Both the position numbers and the translations under genes were made by a program. The notes beneath the pieces were generated by a model, which saw only the letters and a list, made by a program, of their open reading frames with translations, was not told the DNA's origin and did not search any database. From Malaciobacter halophilus (GTDB lineage Bacteria; Campylobacterota; Campylobacteria; Campylobacterales; Arcobacteraceae), in NCBI RefSeq assembly GCF_002837275.1, contig NZ_NXIF01000041.1:1-64000 (forward strand): DNA of 64,000 nt. Direction: 5' to 3'. This document shows positions 17,784 through 26,916 of this stretch, piece after piece; the stretch's first letter is position 1, and every line of letters starts with the position of its first letter.

Positions 17784-18098
17784 TTAATAAAAAATTGCTA
17801 ACCAAATAGTTGGCTTATCTTCACTTGTATATTTTACCCTATGCTTTCTGTAAGACTCTATATTTATATAATCACCCTTATGTAATTCAACTGTTCTATT
17901 TTCAAACTCTAATATAGCATAACCATCTAATAGTAAGACAAACTCATTTTTTTCTTGTTCATACCAAAAGTCATCTAAGCTTTTTTGTCCATTTGATACA
18001 ATTTTTTCTATTTTTATATTTTTATTATCTACTAAAGAGATAAATTGCTCTATATTTTTATCAATTTTTATATCTTTAAATATATTTTTTACTTGCAT
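17784..18098 (-). CDS. Cupin domain protein
   Basis: The 104-residue protein is a single small beta-barrel cupin: the C-terminal half carries GYAILEFENRTVELHKGDYIN and a later KHRVKYTSEDKP, the two cupin motifs with partial metal ligands (Glu and His). Proteins of this type in this phylum are often cytoplasmic metal-binding sensors or isomerase-like. It is upstream of the flavoprotein by eight bases, so the pair may share a message. Confidence 0.8.
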   Translation of the reverse strand: MQVKNIFKDIKIDKNIEQFISLVDNKNIKIEKIVSNGQKSLDDFWYEQEKNEFVLLLDGYAILEFENRTVELHKGDYINIESYRKHRVKYTSEDKPTIWLAIFY

Positions 18099-18387
18099 TT
18101 TTATCCTTTATTGTTATATGATTATAACAAATTAAGCTAAATTCTCTCCTATTTTAATCCATACTAATTTAATCAACTTTAATTTTTTGACTTTTTTTTA
18201 AAATTTATAAAATTTAATTTTTTTATTTTATTACTATTTATGATTTTTATGTTAATCTTTTATGAAGTACTATTTTATGGTGTTTTATAAATGGTAATTA
18301 AAACTATATTTTAATTATTGACTAATTCTATCAAGTTTAAATCAATAGCTAAAATAGAGGGTTTTAAATCAAACCTTATCATTTTAC

Positions 18388-18416
18388 TTGACATTGTAAA
18401 AAAAATAGTATAGAAT
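18388..18416 (+). promoter_or_regulatory. Promoter of the sulfur assimilation block
   Basis: TTGACA (18388-18393) and TAGAAT (18411-18416) are 17 bases apart, about 30 bases before the metY start. The rest of the gap from 18117 is AT-rich with two TTTAAATCAA copies (near 18336 and 18364) that could be part of a regulator site. No SAM riboswitch fold or other gene was seen. Confidence 0.65.
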
Positions 18417-18446
18417 TTCAACATAAAAATCGAAGGGGAAGAAAAA

Positions 18447-19718
18447 ATGCAAAAAGAGACTATTGCAATACATGCAGGCTATGATAAGAAAGAGGGATAT
18501 GGATCAATGAGTGTTCCAATTGCTCAAACAACAGCATATGCTTTTAGAGACTCTGAGCATGCAGCAAATCTATTTGCCTTAAAAGAGTTAGGTCCTATAT
18601 ATAGTAGATTAACTAATCCTACATCGGATGTTTTAGAGCAAAGATTTGCAGCTTTAGAAGGTGGTGCTGCTGCTATTAGTACAGCAAGCGGTCAAGCAGC
18701 TATTTTCTATGCTATTACAAATGTAGCAGAAGCTGGTGATAATATTATTATCTCTGATAAACTTTATGGTGGTGCTGTTACTTTACTTACTCATACAATT
18801 AAGAGATTTGGAATTGAAGCAAGAGTATTTAAAAGTAAAGATGCAAGTAATTTAGAAGAACAAATTGATGATAAAACAAAAGCTATTTTCTTTGAATCAC
18901 TTTCAAATCCACAAATTGCAATAACTGATATTGAGAAAGTTGTAGAGATTGCAAAAAGACATGGAGTATTAACAGTTTGTGATAATACTGTTGCTACACC
19001 TGCACTATTTAATCCTATTGAGTGGGGCGTTGATGTTGTTGTTCATTCAACTTCAAAATATGTAAATGGTCAAGGTACAGCAATTGGAGGAATGGTTGTT
19101 GAAAGAGATAATCTTGCAGAATTTTTTAAACAAAATGATAAAAGATATTATCACTTTACAACACCAGATGAAAGTTATCATGGATTAGTTTATACAGATG
19201 TTCCATTACCAAACTTTTGTTTAAGAATTAGACTTGCACTATTAAGAGATATTGGAGCAACACAATCTCCACATAACTCATGGCTTTTAATTCAAACATT
19301 AGAAACTTTAGGTTTAAGAGTAGAAAAGCACTCAGATAATGCCCTTGAGGTTGCAAAATATTTAGAGTCGCATCCAAAAGTTAAAGCAGTAAATTATCCT
19401 GGTTTAAAATCAAATGAGCATTATGAAAAAGCTCAAAAATATTTTAAAAATGGAAAAGCATCTGGACTTATCTCTTTTGAAGCAGAAAGCTTTGAAGAGG
19501 CAAGAAAAATTATTGATAGTACAAAGCTATTTAGTGTTGTTGTTAATATTGGGGATAGTAAATCACTTATTACACACCCAGCAAGTACAACTCATTCACA
19601 AATGAGTGAACAAGAGTTAATTGAAGCAGGAATAAATCCAGCAACAGTTAGATTAAGTATTGGTTTAGAAAATACAGCTGATTTAATCGAAGATTTAGAA
19701 CAAGCGATAAGCAAATAG
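18447..19718 (+). CDS. metY: O-acetylhomoserine sulfhydrylase (aminocarboxypropyltransferase)
   Basis: The 423-residue PLP enzyme belongs to the Cys/Met metabolism family. It shows the N-terminal ETIAIHAGYDKKEGYGS, a PLP-lysine motif VVHSTSKYVNGQGTAIGG, and the closing RLSIGLENTADLIEDL. The length and the PLP-lysine region match MetY, which forms homocysteine from O-acetylhomoserine and sulfide. It leads the run metY-rrf2-cysK. Confidence 0.92.
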   Translation: MQKETIAIHAGYDKKEGYGSMSVPIAQTTAYAFRDSEHAANLFALKELGPIYSRLTNPTSDVLEQRFAALEGGAAAISTASGQAAIFYAITNVAEAGDNIIISDKLYGGAVTLLTHTIKRFGIEARVFKSKDASNLEEQIDDKTKAIFFESLSNPQIAITDIEKVVEIAKRHGVLTVCDNTVATPALFNPIEWGVDVVVHSTSKYVNGQGTAIGGMVVERDNLAEFFKQNDKRYYHFTTPDESYHGLVYTDVPLPNFCLRIRLALLRDIGATQSPHNSWLLIQTLETLGLRVEKHSDNALEVAKYLESHPKVKAVNYPGLKSNEHYEKAQKYFKNGKASGLISFEAESFEEARKIIDSTKLFSVVVNIGDSKSLITHPASTTHSQMSEQELIEAGINPATVRLSIGLENTADLIEDLEQAISK

Positions 19719-19726
19719 GAAGTTAA

Positions 19727-20140
19727 ATGCCATTAATTTCAAGTAAGGGAGTATATGGTCTTATGGCCATGCATGAGTTAAGTAAACATAAAAAGGATAC
19801 TCCCATGCAAATTAAAGAGATTTCAAAAAATGCACAAATTCCTCAAAACTACTTAGAACAACTTCTAAGTAAATTAAGAAGAGCAGGACTTGTTAAAAGT
19901 GTTAGAGGAGCAAAAGGTGGGTACATTTTAGCCCAAGAGCCTGAAAAGATTAATATAGGAGAAATATTGTCAGTTTTGGAAGATGATTTAAAAATTATCG
20001 ACCAAAGAACTCAAAACCCTATATTAAATCTTTTCTTTGATGATGCGAAAGCAAATATGAAAAACTATTTTAATATATCTCTTGCAAAATTAGATGAATA
20101 TCAAGAGAAATATAATGAATTTTTACACTATAGCATATAA
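19727..20140 (+). CDS. Rrf2 family regulator, CymR-like (no cysteines)
   Basis: The 137-residue winged helix regulator has the Rrf2 opening ISSKGVYGLMAMHELSKHK and the recognition region IPQNYLEQLLSKLRRAGLVK (about 43-62). The Fe-S cysteines of IscR/NsrR are absent; no cysteine occurs anywhere in the protein. That resembles CymR, which senses sulfur status through a complex with CysK. Here it lies between metY and cysK, which supports a sulfur-regulatory role. CymR identity is inferred, not shown. Confidence 0.85.
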   Translation: MPLISSKGVYGLMAMHELSKHKKDTPMQIKEISKNAQIPQNYLEQLLSKLRRAGLVKSVRGAKGGYILAQEPEKINIGEILSVLEDDLKIIDQRTQNPILNLFFDDAKANMKNYFNISLAKLDEYQEKYNEFLHYSI

Positions 20141-20158
20141 ATTTACAAGGAGCTTATT

Positions 20159-21091
20159 ATGAAATATGCAAAAAATGTTACAGAATTAATTGGAAATACA
20201 CCTTTAGTACAACTTCAAGGTGCTAGTAAAAGAAGTGGAGCAACTATTTTAGGTAAATGTGAATTTATGAATCCTACTCACTCTGTAAAAGATAGAATTG
20301 GAACAAACATGATTAAATCAGCACTTGAAAAAGGTTTAATCAATGAAAATACAACAGTTATTGAGCCTACAAGTGGAAATACAGGTATTGCTTTAGCATC
20401 AGTTTGTGCAGGTCTTGGAATAAAACTTATTCTTACAATGCCAAGTTCAATGAGTATTGAAAGAAGAAAATTATTAAAAGCTTTAGGTGCACAACTTGTA
20501 TTAACTGAACCAGAAAAAGGTATGAAAGGTGCTGTTGATAAGGCAAATGAACTAAGTAAAGACATAGATAACTCATTTGTTCCTCAACAATTTGCAAATG
20601 AAGCAAATCCAGAAATTCATAGACAAACAACAGCTAAAGAGATTTTGGATGCAACTGATGGAAAAGTAGATATTTTAGTTGCTGCAATTGGAACAGGTGG
20701 AACAATTACAGGTACAGGTGAAATTTTAAAACAGCATAATCCAAATATCCAAGTTATTGCAGTTGAACCTGAGGCATCTCCGGTATTAAGTGGAGGGAAA
20801 CCAGGACCTCATAAAATTCAAGGTATTGGTGCTGGATTTGTTCCTGATATTTTAAATACTAAAGTTTATGATGAGGTAATACAAGTTTCAAATGAAGATG
20901 CTATTGAAGCTTCAAGAGCATTAGCAAAAGAAGAAGGTTTATTAATTGGAGTATCTGCTGGTGCAAATGCAAAAATTGCTGAAGAAGTTGCTTCAAGACC
21001 AGAAAATAAAGGTAAAACAGTAGTAACAATCCTTTGCGACACAGGTGAAAGATACTTAAGTTCAGGATTATATGAATATGACGATGAGTAG
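20159..21091 (+). CDS. cysK: Cysteine synthase A (O-acetylserine sulfhydrylase)
   Basis: The 310-residue PLP enzyme shows ELIGNTPLVQLQG, the PLP lysine in NPTHSVKDRIG (about residue 40-46), the substrate loop EPTSGNTGIALA (about 65-76), and the phosphate loop GTGGTITGTGE (about 178-188). It makes cysteine from O-acetylserine and sulfide. AAGGAG precedes the ATG. The Rrf2 gene is immediately upstream. Confidence 0.96.
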   Translation: MKYAKNVTELIGNTPLVQLQGASKRSGATILGKCEFMNPTHSVKDRIGTNMIKSALEKGLINENTTVIEPTSGNTGIALASVCAGLGIKLILTMPSSMSIERRKLLKALGAQLVLTEPEKGMKGAVDKANELSKDIDNSFVPQQFANEANPEIHRQTTAKEILDATDGKVDILVAAIGTGGTITGTGEILKQHNPNIQVIAVEPEASPVLSGGKPGPHKIQGIGAGFVPDILNTKVYDEVIQVSNEDAIEASRALAKEEGLLIGVSAGANAKIAEEVASRPENKGKTVVTILCDTGERYLSSGLYEYDDE

Positions 21092-21137
21092 AAATACTCA
21101 TCCTCATATGTAAAATTTAAACGTATGAGGAATTAGT

Positions 21138-21368
21138 ATGCATGAAAAACCCTACAGATCAGTTGTAAAAACAGTTTCTTGGAGAACCCTTGGTACATTA
21201 GATACTATGATTATCTCTTACTTTATTACTGGTAATTTAGTAATGGCTGCATCTATTGGCTCAATCGAAGTAGTTACAAAAATGATTCTTTACTATTTTC
21301 ACGAAAGAGCATGGAATAAAATCCCATTAGGTAGAATTAAACCTACTCAAAATGATTATCAAATTTAG
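21138..21368 (+). CDS. DUF2061 membrane protein
   Basis: The 76-residue protein has the DUF2061 signature KTVSWRTLGTLDTMIISYFI and KMILYYFHERAWNKI, with two short membrane segments. Family members often occur within cysteine biosynthesis operons and are thought to affect sulfate or related transport, but no activity is proven. It sits between cysK and cysH, consistent with that trend. Confidence 0.88.
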   Translation: MHEKPYRSVVKTVSWRTLGTLDTMIISYFITGNLVMAASIGSIEVVTKMILYYFHERAWNKIPLGRIKPTQNDYQI

Positions 21369-21376
21369 GTGAATAA

Positions 21377-22075
21377 ATGAATATTATAGATGAATTAAAT
21401 GAGAAATTAAATGAGTCTTCAACAAAAAAGATTATTGAGTACTTTTTAGGTCAATATAAACATAAGATTGCCCTAGCCTCAAGTTTAGGAGCTGAAGATC
21501 AAGTTTTAACAGATATGATTTTTAAAGTTAATAAAGAATCAAAAGTATTTACTCTTGATACTGGAAGATTAAATCCTGAAACATATGAAGTAATGGATGC
21601 AACAAACTTAAAATATGGTGTAAAACTTGATGTTTACTTTCCAAATCTTAAAGATGTACAAGAGTTATATAAAACTCAAGGTGTAAATGGACACTATGAG
21701 AGTATTGAAAATAGAAAAAATTGTTGTGCTATTAGAAAAATCGAACCCTTAAAAAGAGCTTTAAAAGGACTTGATGTTTGGTTTACAGGGCTTAGACGTT
21801 CTCAAAGTATTACAAGAGAAGAGATGAAGTTAGTTGAATGGGATGAAGCTTTTAATTTAATCAAAGTTAATCCTTTAATAAATTGGACGCAAGAAGATGT
21901 GTGGGATTATATAAAAACAAATAGTGTTCCATATAATAAGCTTCATGACAAAGATTATCCAAGTATTGGGTGTGCACCCTGTACCAGAGCCGTTAAGGAC
22001 GGTGAAGATATAAGAGCTGGTAGATGGTGGTGGGAAAACCCTGAACACAAAGAGTGTGGTTTACATAAAAAATAG
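21377..22075 (+). CDS. cysH: Adenylylsulfate (APS/PAPS) reductase
   Basis: The 232-residue protein has the PAPS/APS reductase fold with ALASSLGAEDQVLTDMI and the FTLDTGRLNPETYEV loop. It carries the Fe-S cysteines CC (in NRKNCCAIRK) and GCAPCT, and ends ECGLHKK with the catalytic cysteine. The paired cysteines mark the [4Fe-4S] APS-reducing type. That fits the absence of an APS kinase (CysC) in the block. It reduces activated sulfate to sulfite. Confidence 0.93.
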   Translation: MNIIDELNEKLNESSTKKIIEYFLGQYKHKIALASSLGAEDQVLTDMIFKVNKESKVFTLDTGRLNPETYEVMDATNLKYGVKLDVYFPNLKDVQELYKTQGVNGHYESIENRKNCCAIRKIEPLKRALKGLDVWFTGLRRSQSITREEMKLVEWDEAFNLIKVNPLINWTQEDVWDYIKTNSVPYNKLHDKDYPSIGCAPCTRAVKDGEDIRAGRWWWENPEHKECGLHKK

Positions 22076-22081
22076 TTGGTG

Positions 22082-22111
22082 ATATATTCAAACTTTTAAT
22101 TTGAAATATAT
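22082..22111 (+). other. Hairpin between cysH and cysD
   Basis: TTCAAA (22087-22092) pairs with TTTGAA (22100-22105), extended by ATATA/TATAT around one bulged base. It has no T tract, so it may tune mRNA stability or processing rather than terminate transcription. Confidence 0.35.
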
Positions 22112-22139
22112 TAAATAGTTTTAATTTAATGGAGAGATT

Positions 22140-23051
22140 ATGTTAGATACAAAAAGATTAACTCACTTAAAGCAGTTAGAAGCTGAGTCAATACATATTA
22201 TTAGAGAAGTTGTAGCAGAGTTTAACAACCCAGCTATGCTTTATTCAATTGGTAAAGACTCTGCTGTTATGCTTCACTTAGCTGTAAAAGCCTTTGCACC
22301 AGCAAAGCTACCATTTCCTTTACTTCATGTTGATACAACATGGAAATTTAAAGAGATGATTGAGTTTAGAGATAAAAGAGCTAAAGAGTTAGGAGTTGAG
22401 TTACTTGTGCATGTAAATCAAGAAGGTGTTGAGCAAGGAATTGGTCCTTTTTCTCATGGAAGTGCAGTTCATACAGATGTAATGAAAACTCAAGGGTTAA
22501 AACAAGCACTAAATAAATATAGATTTGATGCTGTATTTGGTGGGGCTAGAAGAGATGAAGAAAAAAGTAGAGCAAAAGAGAGAATTTACTCATTTAGAGA
22601 TAAAAATCATAGATGGGACCCAAAAAATCAAAGGCCAGAACTTTGGAATATCTATAATGGAAAAGTACATAAAGATGAGTCAATTAGAGTATTTCCTCTT
22701 TCAAACTGGACAGAATTAGATATTTGGCAATATATATATTTAGAACAAATTCCAATTGTTCCACTATATTTTGCTAAAAAAAGACCTGTTGTAGTAAAAG
22801 ATGGAATAAAAATAATGGTTGATGATGACAGAATGCCAATTGAAGATGGTGAAGAAGTAAAAGAAGAGATTGTTAGATTTAGAACTTTAGGTTGTTATCC
22901 TTTAACAGGTGCAGTTGAAAGTACTGCAACAACTCTACCTGAAATTATTCAAGAGATGTTACTTACTAAAACAAGTGAAAGACAAGGAAGAGTTATTGAT
23001 AATGACCAAGCAGGTTCAATGGAGAAGAAGAAAATAGAGGGGTATTTTTAA
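22140..23051 (+). CDS. cysD: Sulfate adenylyltransferase subunit 2
   Basis: The 303-residue protein has the PP-loop [14 protein letters not shown] (about 36-49) and [19 protein letters not shown] (about 129-147). It forms APS from sulfate and ATP together with CysN. The start follows GGAGAG. The next gene, cysN, begins one base after its stop, so the subunits are co-translated. Confidence 0.96.
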   Translation: MLDTKRLTHLKQLEAESIHIIREVVAEFNNPAMLYSIGKDSAVMLHLAVKAFAPAKLPFPLLHVDTTWKFKEMIEFRDKRAKELGVELLVHVNQEGVEQGIGPFSHGSAVHTDVMKTQGLKQALNKYRFDAVFGGARRDEEKSRAKERIYSFRDKNHRWDPKNQRPELWNIYNGKVHKDESIRVFPLSNWTELDIWQYIYLEQIPIVPLYFAKKRPVVVKDGIKIMVDDDRMPIEDGEEVKEEIVRFRTLGCYPLTGAVESTATTLPEIIQEMLLTKTSERQGRVIDNDQAGSMEKKKIEGYF

Positions 23052-23052
23052 A

Positions 23053-24462
23053 ATGGCACATCAATCAGATTTAATAGCATCAAATATAAAAGAGTATTTA
23101 AAAGAGCATGAAAATAAAGAGTTACTAAAATTTATTACTTGTGGAAGTGTTGATGATGGAAAATCAACTCTAATTGGAAGACTTTTACATGATTCAAAAA
23201 TGATTTTTGAAGACCAGTTAGCAGCAATAAAAAATGATTCTAAGAAAACAAATACAACAGATAAAGAGTTTGATTTAGCACTTTTAGTTGATGGGCTTCA
23301 AAGTGAAAGAGAACAAGGAATTACAATTGATGTTGCATATAGATATTTTAGTACAGATAAAAGAAAATTTATAATTGCAGACACTCCAGGGCATGAACAA
23401 TATACTAGAAATATGGCAACAGGTGCAAGTACAGCTGATTTGGCTATTATTTTAATAGATGCTAGATATGGAGTTCAAACTCAAACAAAAAGACACTCTT
23501 TTATTACGAAATTATTAGGGATTAAGCATATAGTAGTTGCAGTTAATAAAATGGACTTAGTTGATTTTAGTGAAGATAGATTTAATGAAATTAAAACACA
23601 ATACTTAAAGTTTGCAAAAAGTTTAGGAATCCAAGATGTTATTTTAATTCCAATTTCTGCACTAAATGGTGATAATGTTGTAAATAAAAGTGAGTTTTCT
23701 CCTTGGTATAAAGGTGATACTTTAATGCATACATTAGAAAACATTGAAATAGCAAAAGATAGAGATTTACAACATTTTAGGTTACCAGTTCAATATGTAA
23801 ATAGACCAAACCTTGACTTTAGAGGTTTTTGTGGAACAGTTGCTTCTGGAATTATTGAAGTAGGAGATGCAGTTACTGTACTTCCTTCTAAAAAAAGTTC
23901 TCATGTAAAACAAATCGTTACATATGAAGGAAACTTAGATTATGCATATGCAGAACAAGCAATTACAATTACTCTTGAAGATGAGATTGATATTAGCAGA
24001 GGAGATGTTATTGTAAAAAGTGATGAGCAACCAGATACTGCTAGTAATTTTGATGTTGATATTGTATGGATGAGTGATGACCCCTTAATAAAAGGAAAAA
24101 CTTATAATATAAAAAGAGCAACAACAACTACAACAGGAAGTATTGATAAATTCTATTATAAAACAGATGTTAATACTCTTGAAAAAGATGAAAGTACAAA
24201 TGTATTAAATTTAAATGAAATTGCCCATGCAAAATTAGATTTAGACCAAGAGATTACTTATGATGAATATACACATAATAAAACAATGGGTAGCTTTATA
24301 ATAATTGATAGAATAACAAACAATACAGTTGGTGCAGGTATGATAAAAGATAAGTCAAAAGAGCAAGGTAAAAAAAGTTCAGATTACTCACAGTTCGAAA
24401 TAGAGTTTAATGCTTTAGTTAGAAAACACTTTCCTCATTGGGATGCAAAAGTAATAAAGTAG
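23053..24462 (+). CDS. cysN: Sulfate adenylyltransferase subunit 1 (GTPase)
   Basis: The 469-residue GTPase shows G1 [20 protein letters not shown]2 near [16 protein letters not shown]3 [12 protein letters not shown] and G4 NKMDLVDF. It couples GTP hydrolysis to APS formation by CysD. It lacks the C-terminal APS kinase domain of NodQ/CysNC fusions, in line with direct APS reduction by CysH. Confidence 0.96.
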   Translation: MAHQSDLIASNIKEYLKEHENKELLKFITCGSVDDGKSTLIGRLLHDSKMIFEDQLAAIKNDSKKTNTTDKEFDLALLVDGLQSEREQGITIDVAYRYFSTDKRKFIIADTPGHEQYTRNMATGASTADLAIILIDARYGVQTQTKRHSFITKLLGIKHIVVAVNKMDLVDFSEDRFNEIKTQYLKFAKSLGIQDVILIPISALNGDNVVNKSEFSPWYKGDTLMHTLENIEIAKDRDLQHFRLPVQYVNRPNLDFRGFCGTVASGIIEVGDAVTVLPSKKSSHVKQIVTYEGNLDYAYAEQAITITLEDEIDISRGDVIVKSDEQPDTASNFDVDIVWMSDDPLIKGKTYNIKRATTTTTGSIDKFYYKTDVNTLEKDESTNVLNLNEIAHAKLDLDQEITYDEYTHNKTMGSFIIIDRITNNTVGAGMIKDKSKEQGKKSSDYSQFEIEFNALVRKHFPHWDAKVIK

Positions 24463-24470
24463 GTAATTAT

Positions 24471-25571
24471 ATGGTAAAACGTATAACTTCAGATGAAATT
24501 GAAAGAATAAAAAAAGAGAAAAGTGGCTTAGATGTCCTTGCGGACATCTATTTATATGCTGTTTTAGGTGAGCCTGTACAAGAAGATGATATTTTAAGGC
24601 TTAAATGGTATGGATTAACTTTGCAAAATGAAGATATTTCAAATGCAACATTTACCCTAAAAGTTAAGATTATAAATGCAAAACTAACATTAGAGCAATT
24701 AAAAATAGTTGCAACTATTTCTAAAGAGTTTGCAAATAATAGTATAAGATTTGTATCAAGACAAAATATTGAGTTTGATAATATAAAAATTTTTCATATT
24801 CCTGCTATATTTAATCTATTAGATAGTGTAGGATTAAACTCTATTTATGCAGGAGGACATGTACCAACAAACATCATGTCTTGTCCTATAAATGGTTATA
24901 ATCAAAATCAAGCAACAGATGTAAGTGAACTTGTAAAAGAGCTAAATGAAGCTTTTGAAGCAAATAAAAACTTTGTAAATCTACCAAATGAACTAAAAAT
25001 TTTAGTTGATGGTTGTGGTTGTGTTGAAGAAGATTGCAATAATAATGATCTATTTTTTAAAGCAATTAAGAGTTCTAATGGTAAAATTCAATTTAAAGTT
25101 GATGTAGGTGTTAATGAAAAAATTATAAATATAGGATATATTGCACCTTCACAAGTTGTTCCATTAGCTAAAGCTGTTGCTAAAATCTATAGAGATTATG
25201 GATATAGACAGAATGAAAAACAATCAAAGCTTGCTTATTTAGTAGAAGATTGGGGAGAAAGTAGATTTATTAGTGCTTTACAATCTGAACTTACATTTAG
25301 AATAAAAGAGTCTTATGACTTTATAGATACAAAAAAAGAGTTTGAAAACTATTATGGTGTATATGATAGTAATAAAAAAGGTTATAGTTTCGTTGGTTTT
25401 GAGTTGAAAAATAAAAATATCAACGCTAAAGGCTTAGAAGAATTGATTTCACTCTTAGAAGAGTATGAAGCAACAACAGTAAAAATTACTCCAAAAGAGA
25501 ATATTATTGTTTTAGATGTACCTACTAATAGAGCAAAAAAGCTTGAACAAAGATTAAAACAGAGTTTTTAG
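24471..25571 (+). CDS. Sulfite/nitrite reductase-like protein lacking the catalytic C-terminal half
   Basis: The start is placed at the ATG at 24471, just after cysN. The 366 residues follow the hemoprotein reductase layout for the first part only: ILRLKWYGL (42-50), RFVSRQNIEF (93-102), the IPAIFNLLDSVGLNSIYAG segment (110-128), LPNELKILVDGC (171-182) and a second half-domain ending QRLKQSF. The siroheme and [4Fe-4S] cysteines (Cys-x5-Cys then Cys-x3-Cys) that belong after this are absent; Cys 182, 184 and 189 (GCGCVEEDC) are different. Normal enzymes are about 550 residues. The next 50 bases and the next gene do not continue it. The role in sulfite reduction is therefore uncertain. Confidence 0.75.
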   Translation: MVKRITSDEIERIKKEKSGLDVLADIYLYAVLGEPVQEDDILRLKWYGLTLQNEDISNATFTLKVKIINAKLTLEQLKIVATISKEFANNSIRFVSRQNIEFDNIKIFHIPAIFNLLDSVGLNSIYAGGHVPTNIMSCPINGYNQNQATDVSELVKELNEAFEANKNFVNLPNELKILVDGCGCVEEDCNNNDLFFKAIKSSNGKIQFKVDVGVNEKIINIGYIAPSQVVPLAKAVAKIYRDYGYRQNEKQSKLAYLVEDWGESRFISALQSELTFRIKESYDFIDTKKEFENYYGVYDSNKKGYSFVGFELKNKNINAKGLEELISLLEEYEATTVKITPKENIIVLDVPTNRAKKLEQRLKQSF

Positions 25572-25620
25572 TTTTTTATTTAAATAGCTTTAGAATAAAA
25601 TTTTTATATAAAGTTGGATA

Positions 25621-26907
25621 ATGAGAAAAAATCTATTTCGAAAAATTATTGATAATAAAGATTTAAAAAAACATATTATAGGTCAACATAAAAATCTATA
25701 TTTTGATTATACAGCTTCAGGATTGGCTTTTGAGCCAATTGAAGCTCGTATAAATGAAGTTTTACAAACATATGCAAATACTCACTCAAAAGAAGCTTCT
25801 ATGGCAGATACGACAAGTAACTACTTTGAAGAAGCAAGAGAAAATCTAAAAAAAATGTTTGAATTAAATGAAGAGTTCACTATCTTACCAAATGGATGTG
25901 GTGCAACTGCTGCTATTAAACATTTTCAAGAATTAATGGGTATTTATATTCCTCCTGCTACAAAGCATAGATTTAATATTAGTGTTGATAAGTCTAAACT
26001 TCCTTTAGTAATAGTTGGGCCTTATGAACACCATTCAAATGATATAAGCTATAGAGAAGCTTTATGTGAAACAATTAGAATCAATCTTGATAATAAAGGT
26101 TTAGTTGATTTAAATCATTTAAAAGAGGTTTTAGAAAATAATAAAAATAGAGAGATTATTGGAAGTTTTTGTATAGCTTCAAATGTTACTGGTATTATAA
26201 GTGATTATAAAGCTATTTCAAATCTTTTAAAAAAGTATAAGGCTACTGTTTGTTTTGATGCAGCAGCTAGTTCACCTTATATGAATGTAGATTGTAAATA
26301 TTATGATGCACTATTTGTATCCCCTCATAAACTATTAGGTGGTCCTGGAAGTTGTGGACTTCTTATAATAAGAAAATCATTAATTAATAATGAAATAAGC
26401 CCTACTTTTGCAGGTGGTGGTACTGTTTTATATGTAAATAAAGATACTCAAGAGTATGATGAAAAAATAGAAAATAGAGAAAATGCAGGAACTCCAGGAA
26501 TTTTACAATTTATTAGAGCTTCTCTTGCATATCAACTTAGAAATGAAGTTGGATTTGAATATATAAAAAATAGAAAAAATGAACTTACTGATTACTTTAT
26601 AAATGAACTTAAAAAAATTGATGATATTATCATATATGGAAATTTAAAAGCTGAAAATATTGGTATTGTATCATTTAACATAAAAAATCTAAGTCCATAT
26701 GATTTATGTGCAAAACTATCTAATATTTTTGGGGTACAAACTAGAGCTGGATGTTCTTGTGCAGGCCCTTATGGTCATGATTTATTAGGGATAGAAAAAA
26801 TAGATTTAGAAAATAAACCTGGATGGGTTAGAGTATCAGTTCACTATACAATGGAAAAAGAGGATATTGATAACTTACTTCAAGCTATCAAAGATAGTAT
26901 CAAATGA
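25621..26907 (+). CDS. Class V aminotransferase, cysteine desulfurase-like (CsdA/SufS group)
   Basis: The 428-residue PLP enzyme has LYFDYTASGLAFEPIE near the N-terminus, a PLP-lysine motif ALFVSPHKLLGGPGSCG, and TRAGCSCAGPYGHDLL near the C-terminus. The last holds cysteine where desulfurases use their active-site cysteine. It may mobilise sulfur from cysteine for cluster building; other family V substrates are possible. It is the final gene of the sulfur block; the spacing to the reductase-like gene is 49 bases with no terminator. Confidence 0.8.
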   Translation: MRKNLFRKIIDNKDLKKHIIGQHKNLYFDYTASGLAFEPIEARINEVLQTYANTHSKEASMADTTSNYFEEARENLKKMFELNEEFTILPNGCGATAAIKHFQELMGIYIPPATKHRFNISVDKSKLPLVIVGPYEHHSNDISYREALCETIRINLDNKGLVDLNHLKEVLENNKNREIIGSFCIASNVTGIISDYKAISNLLKKYKATVCFDAAASSPYMNVDCKYYDALFVSPHKLLGGPGSCGLLIIRKSLINNEISPTFAGGGTVLYVNKDTQEYDEKIENRENAGTPGILQFIRASLAYQLRNEVGFEYIKNRKNELTDYFINELKKIDDIIIYGNLKAENIGIVSFNIKNLSPYDLCAKLSNIFGVQTRAGCSCAGPYGHDLLGIEKIDLENKPGWVRVSVHYTMEKEDIDNLLQAIKDSIK

Positions 26908-26916
26908 TACTATCTT
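26891..26916. terminator. Bidirectional hairpin between convergent genes
   Basis: AAGATAGTATC and GATACTATCTT make a perfect 11-bp stem around an AAAT loop. It overlaps the aminotransferase stop and the end of the chemoreceptor gene. T runs are short on both sides, so it acts as a modest terminator at best. Confidence 0.6.

Noticed and set aside
18117-18446. SAM riboswitch or T-box before metY
   Set aside because: No conserved stems or GA-rich cores could be found; only a promoter and AT-rich DNA.
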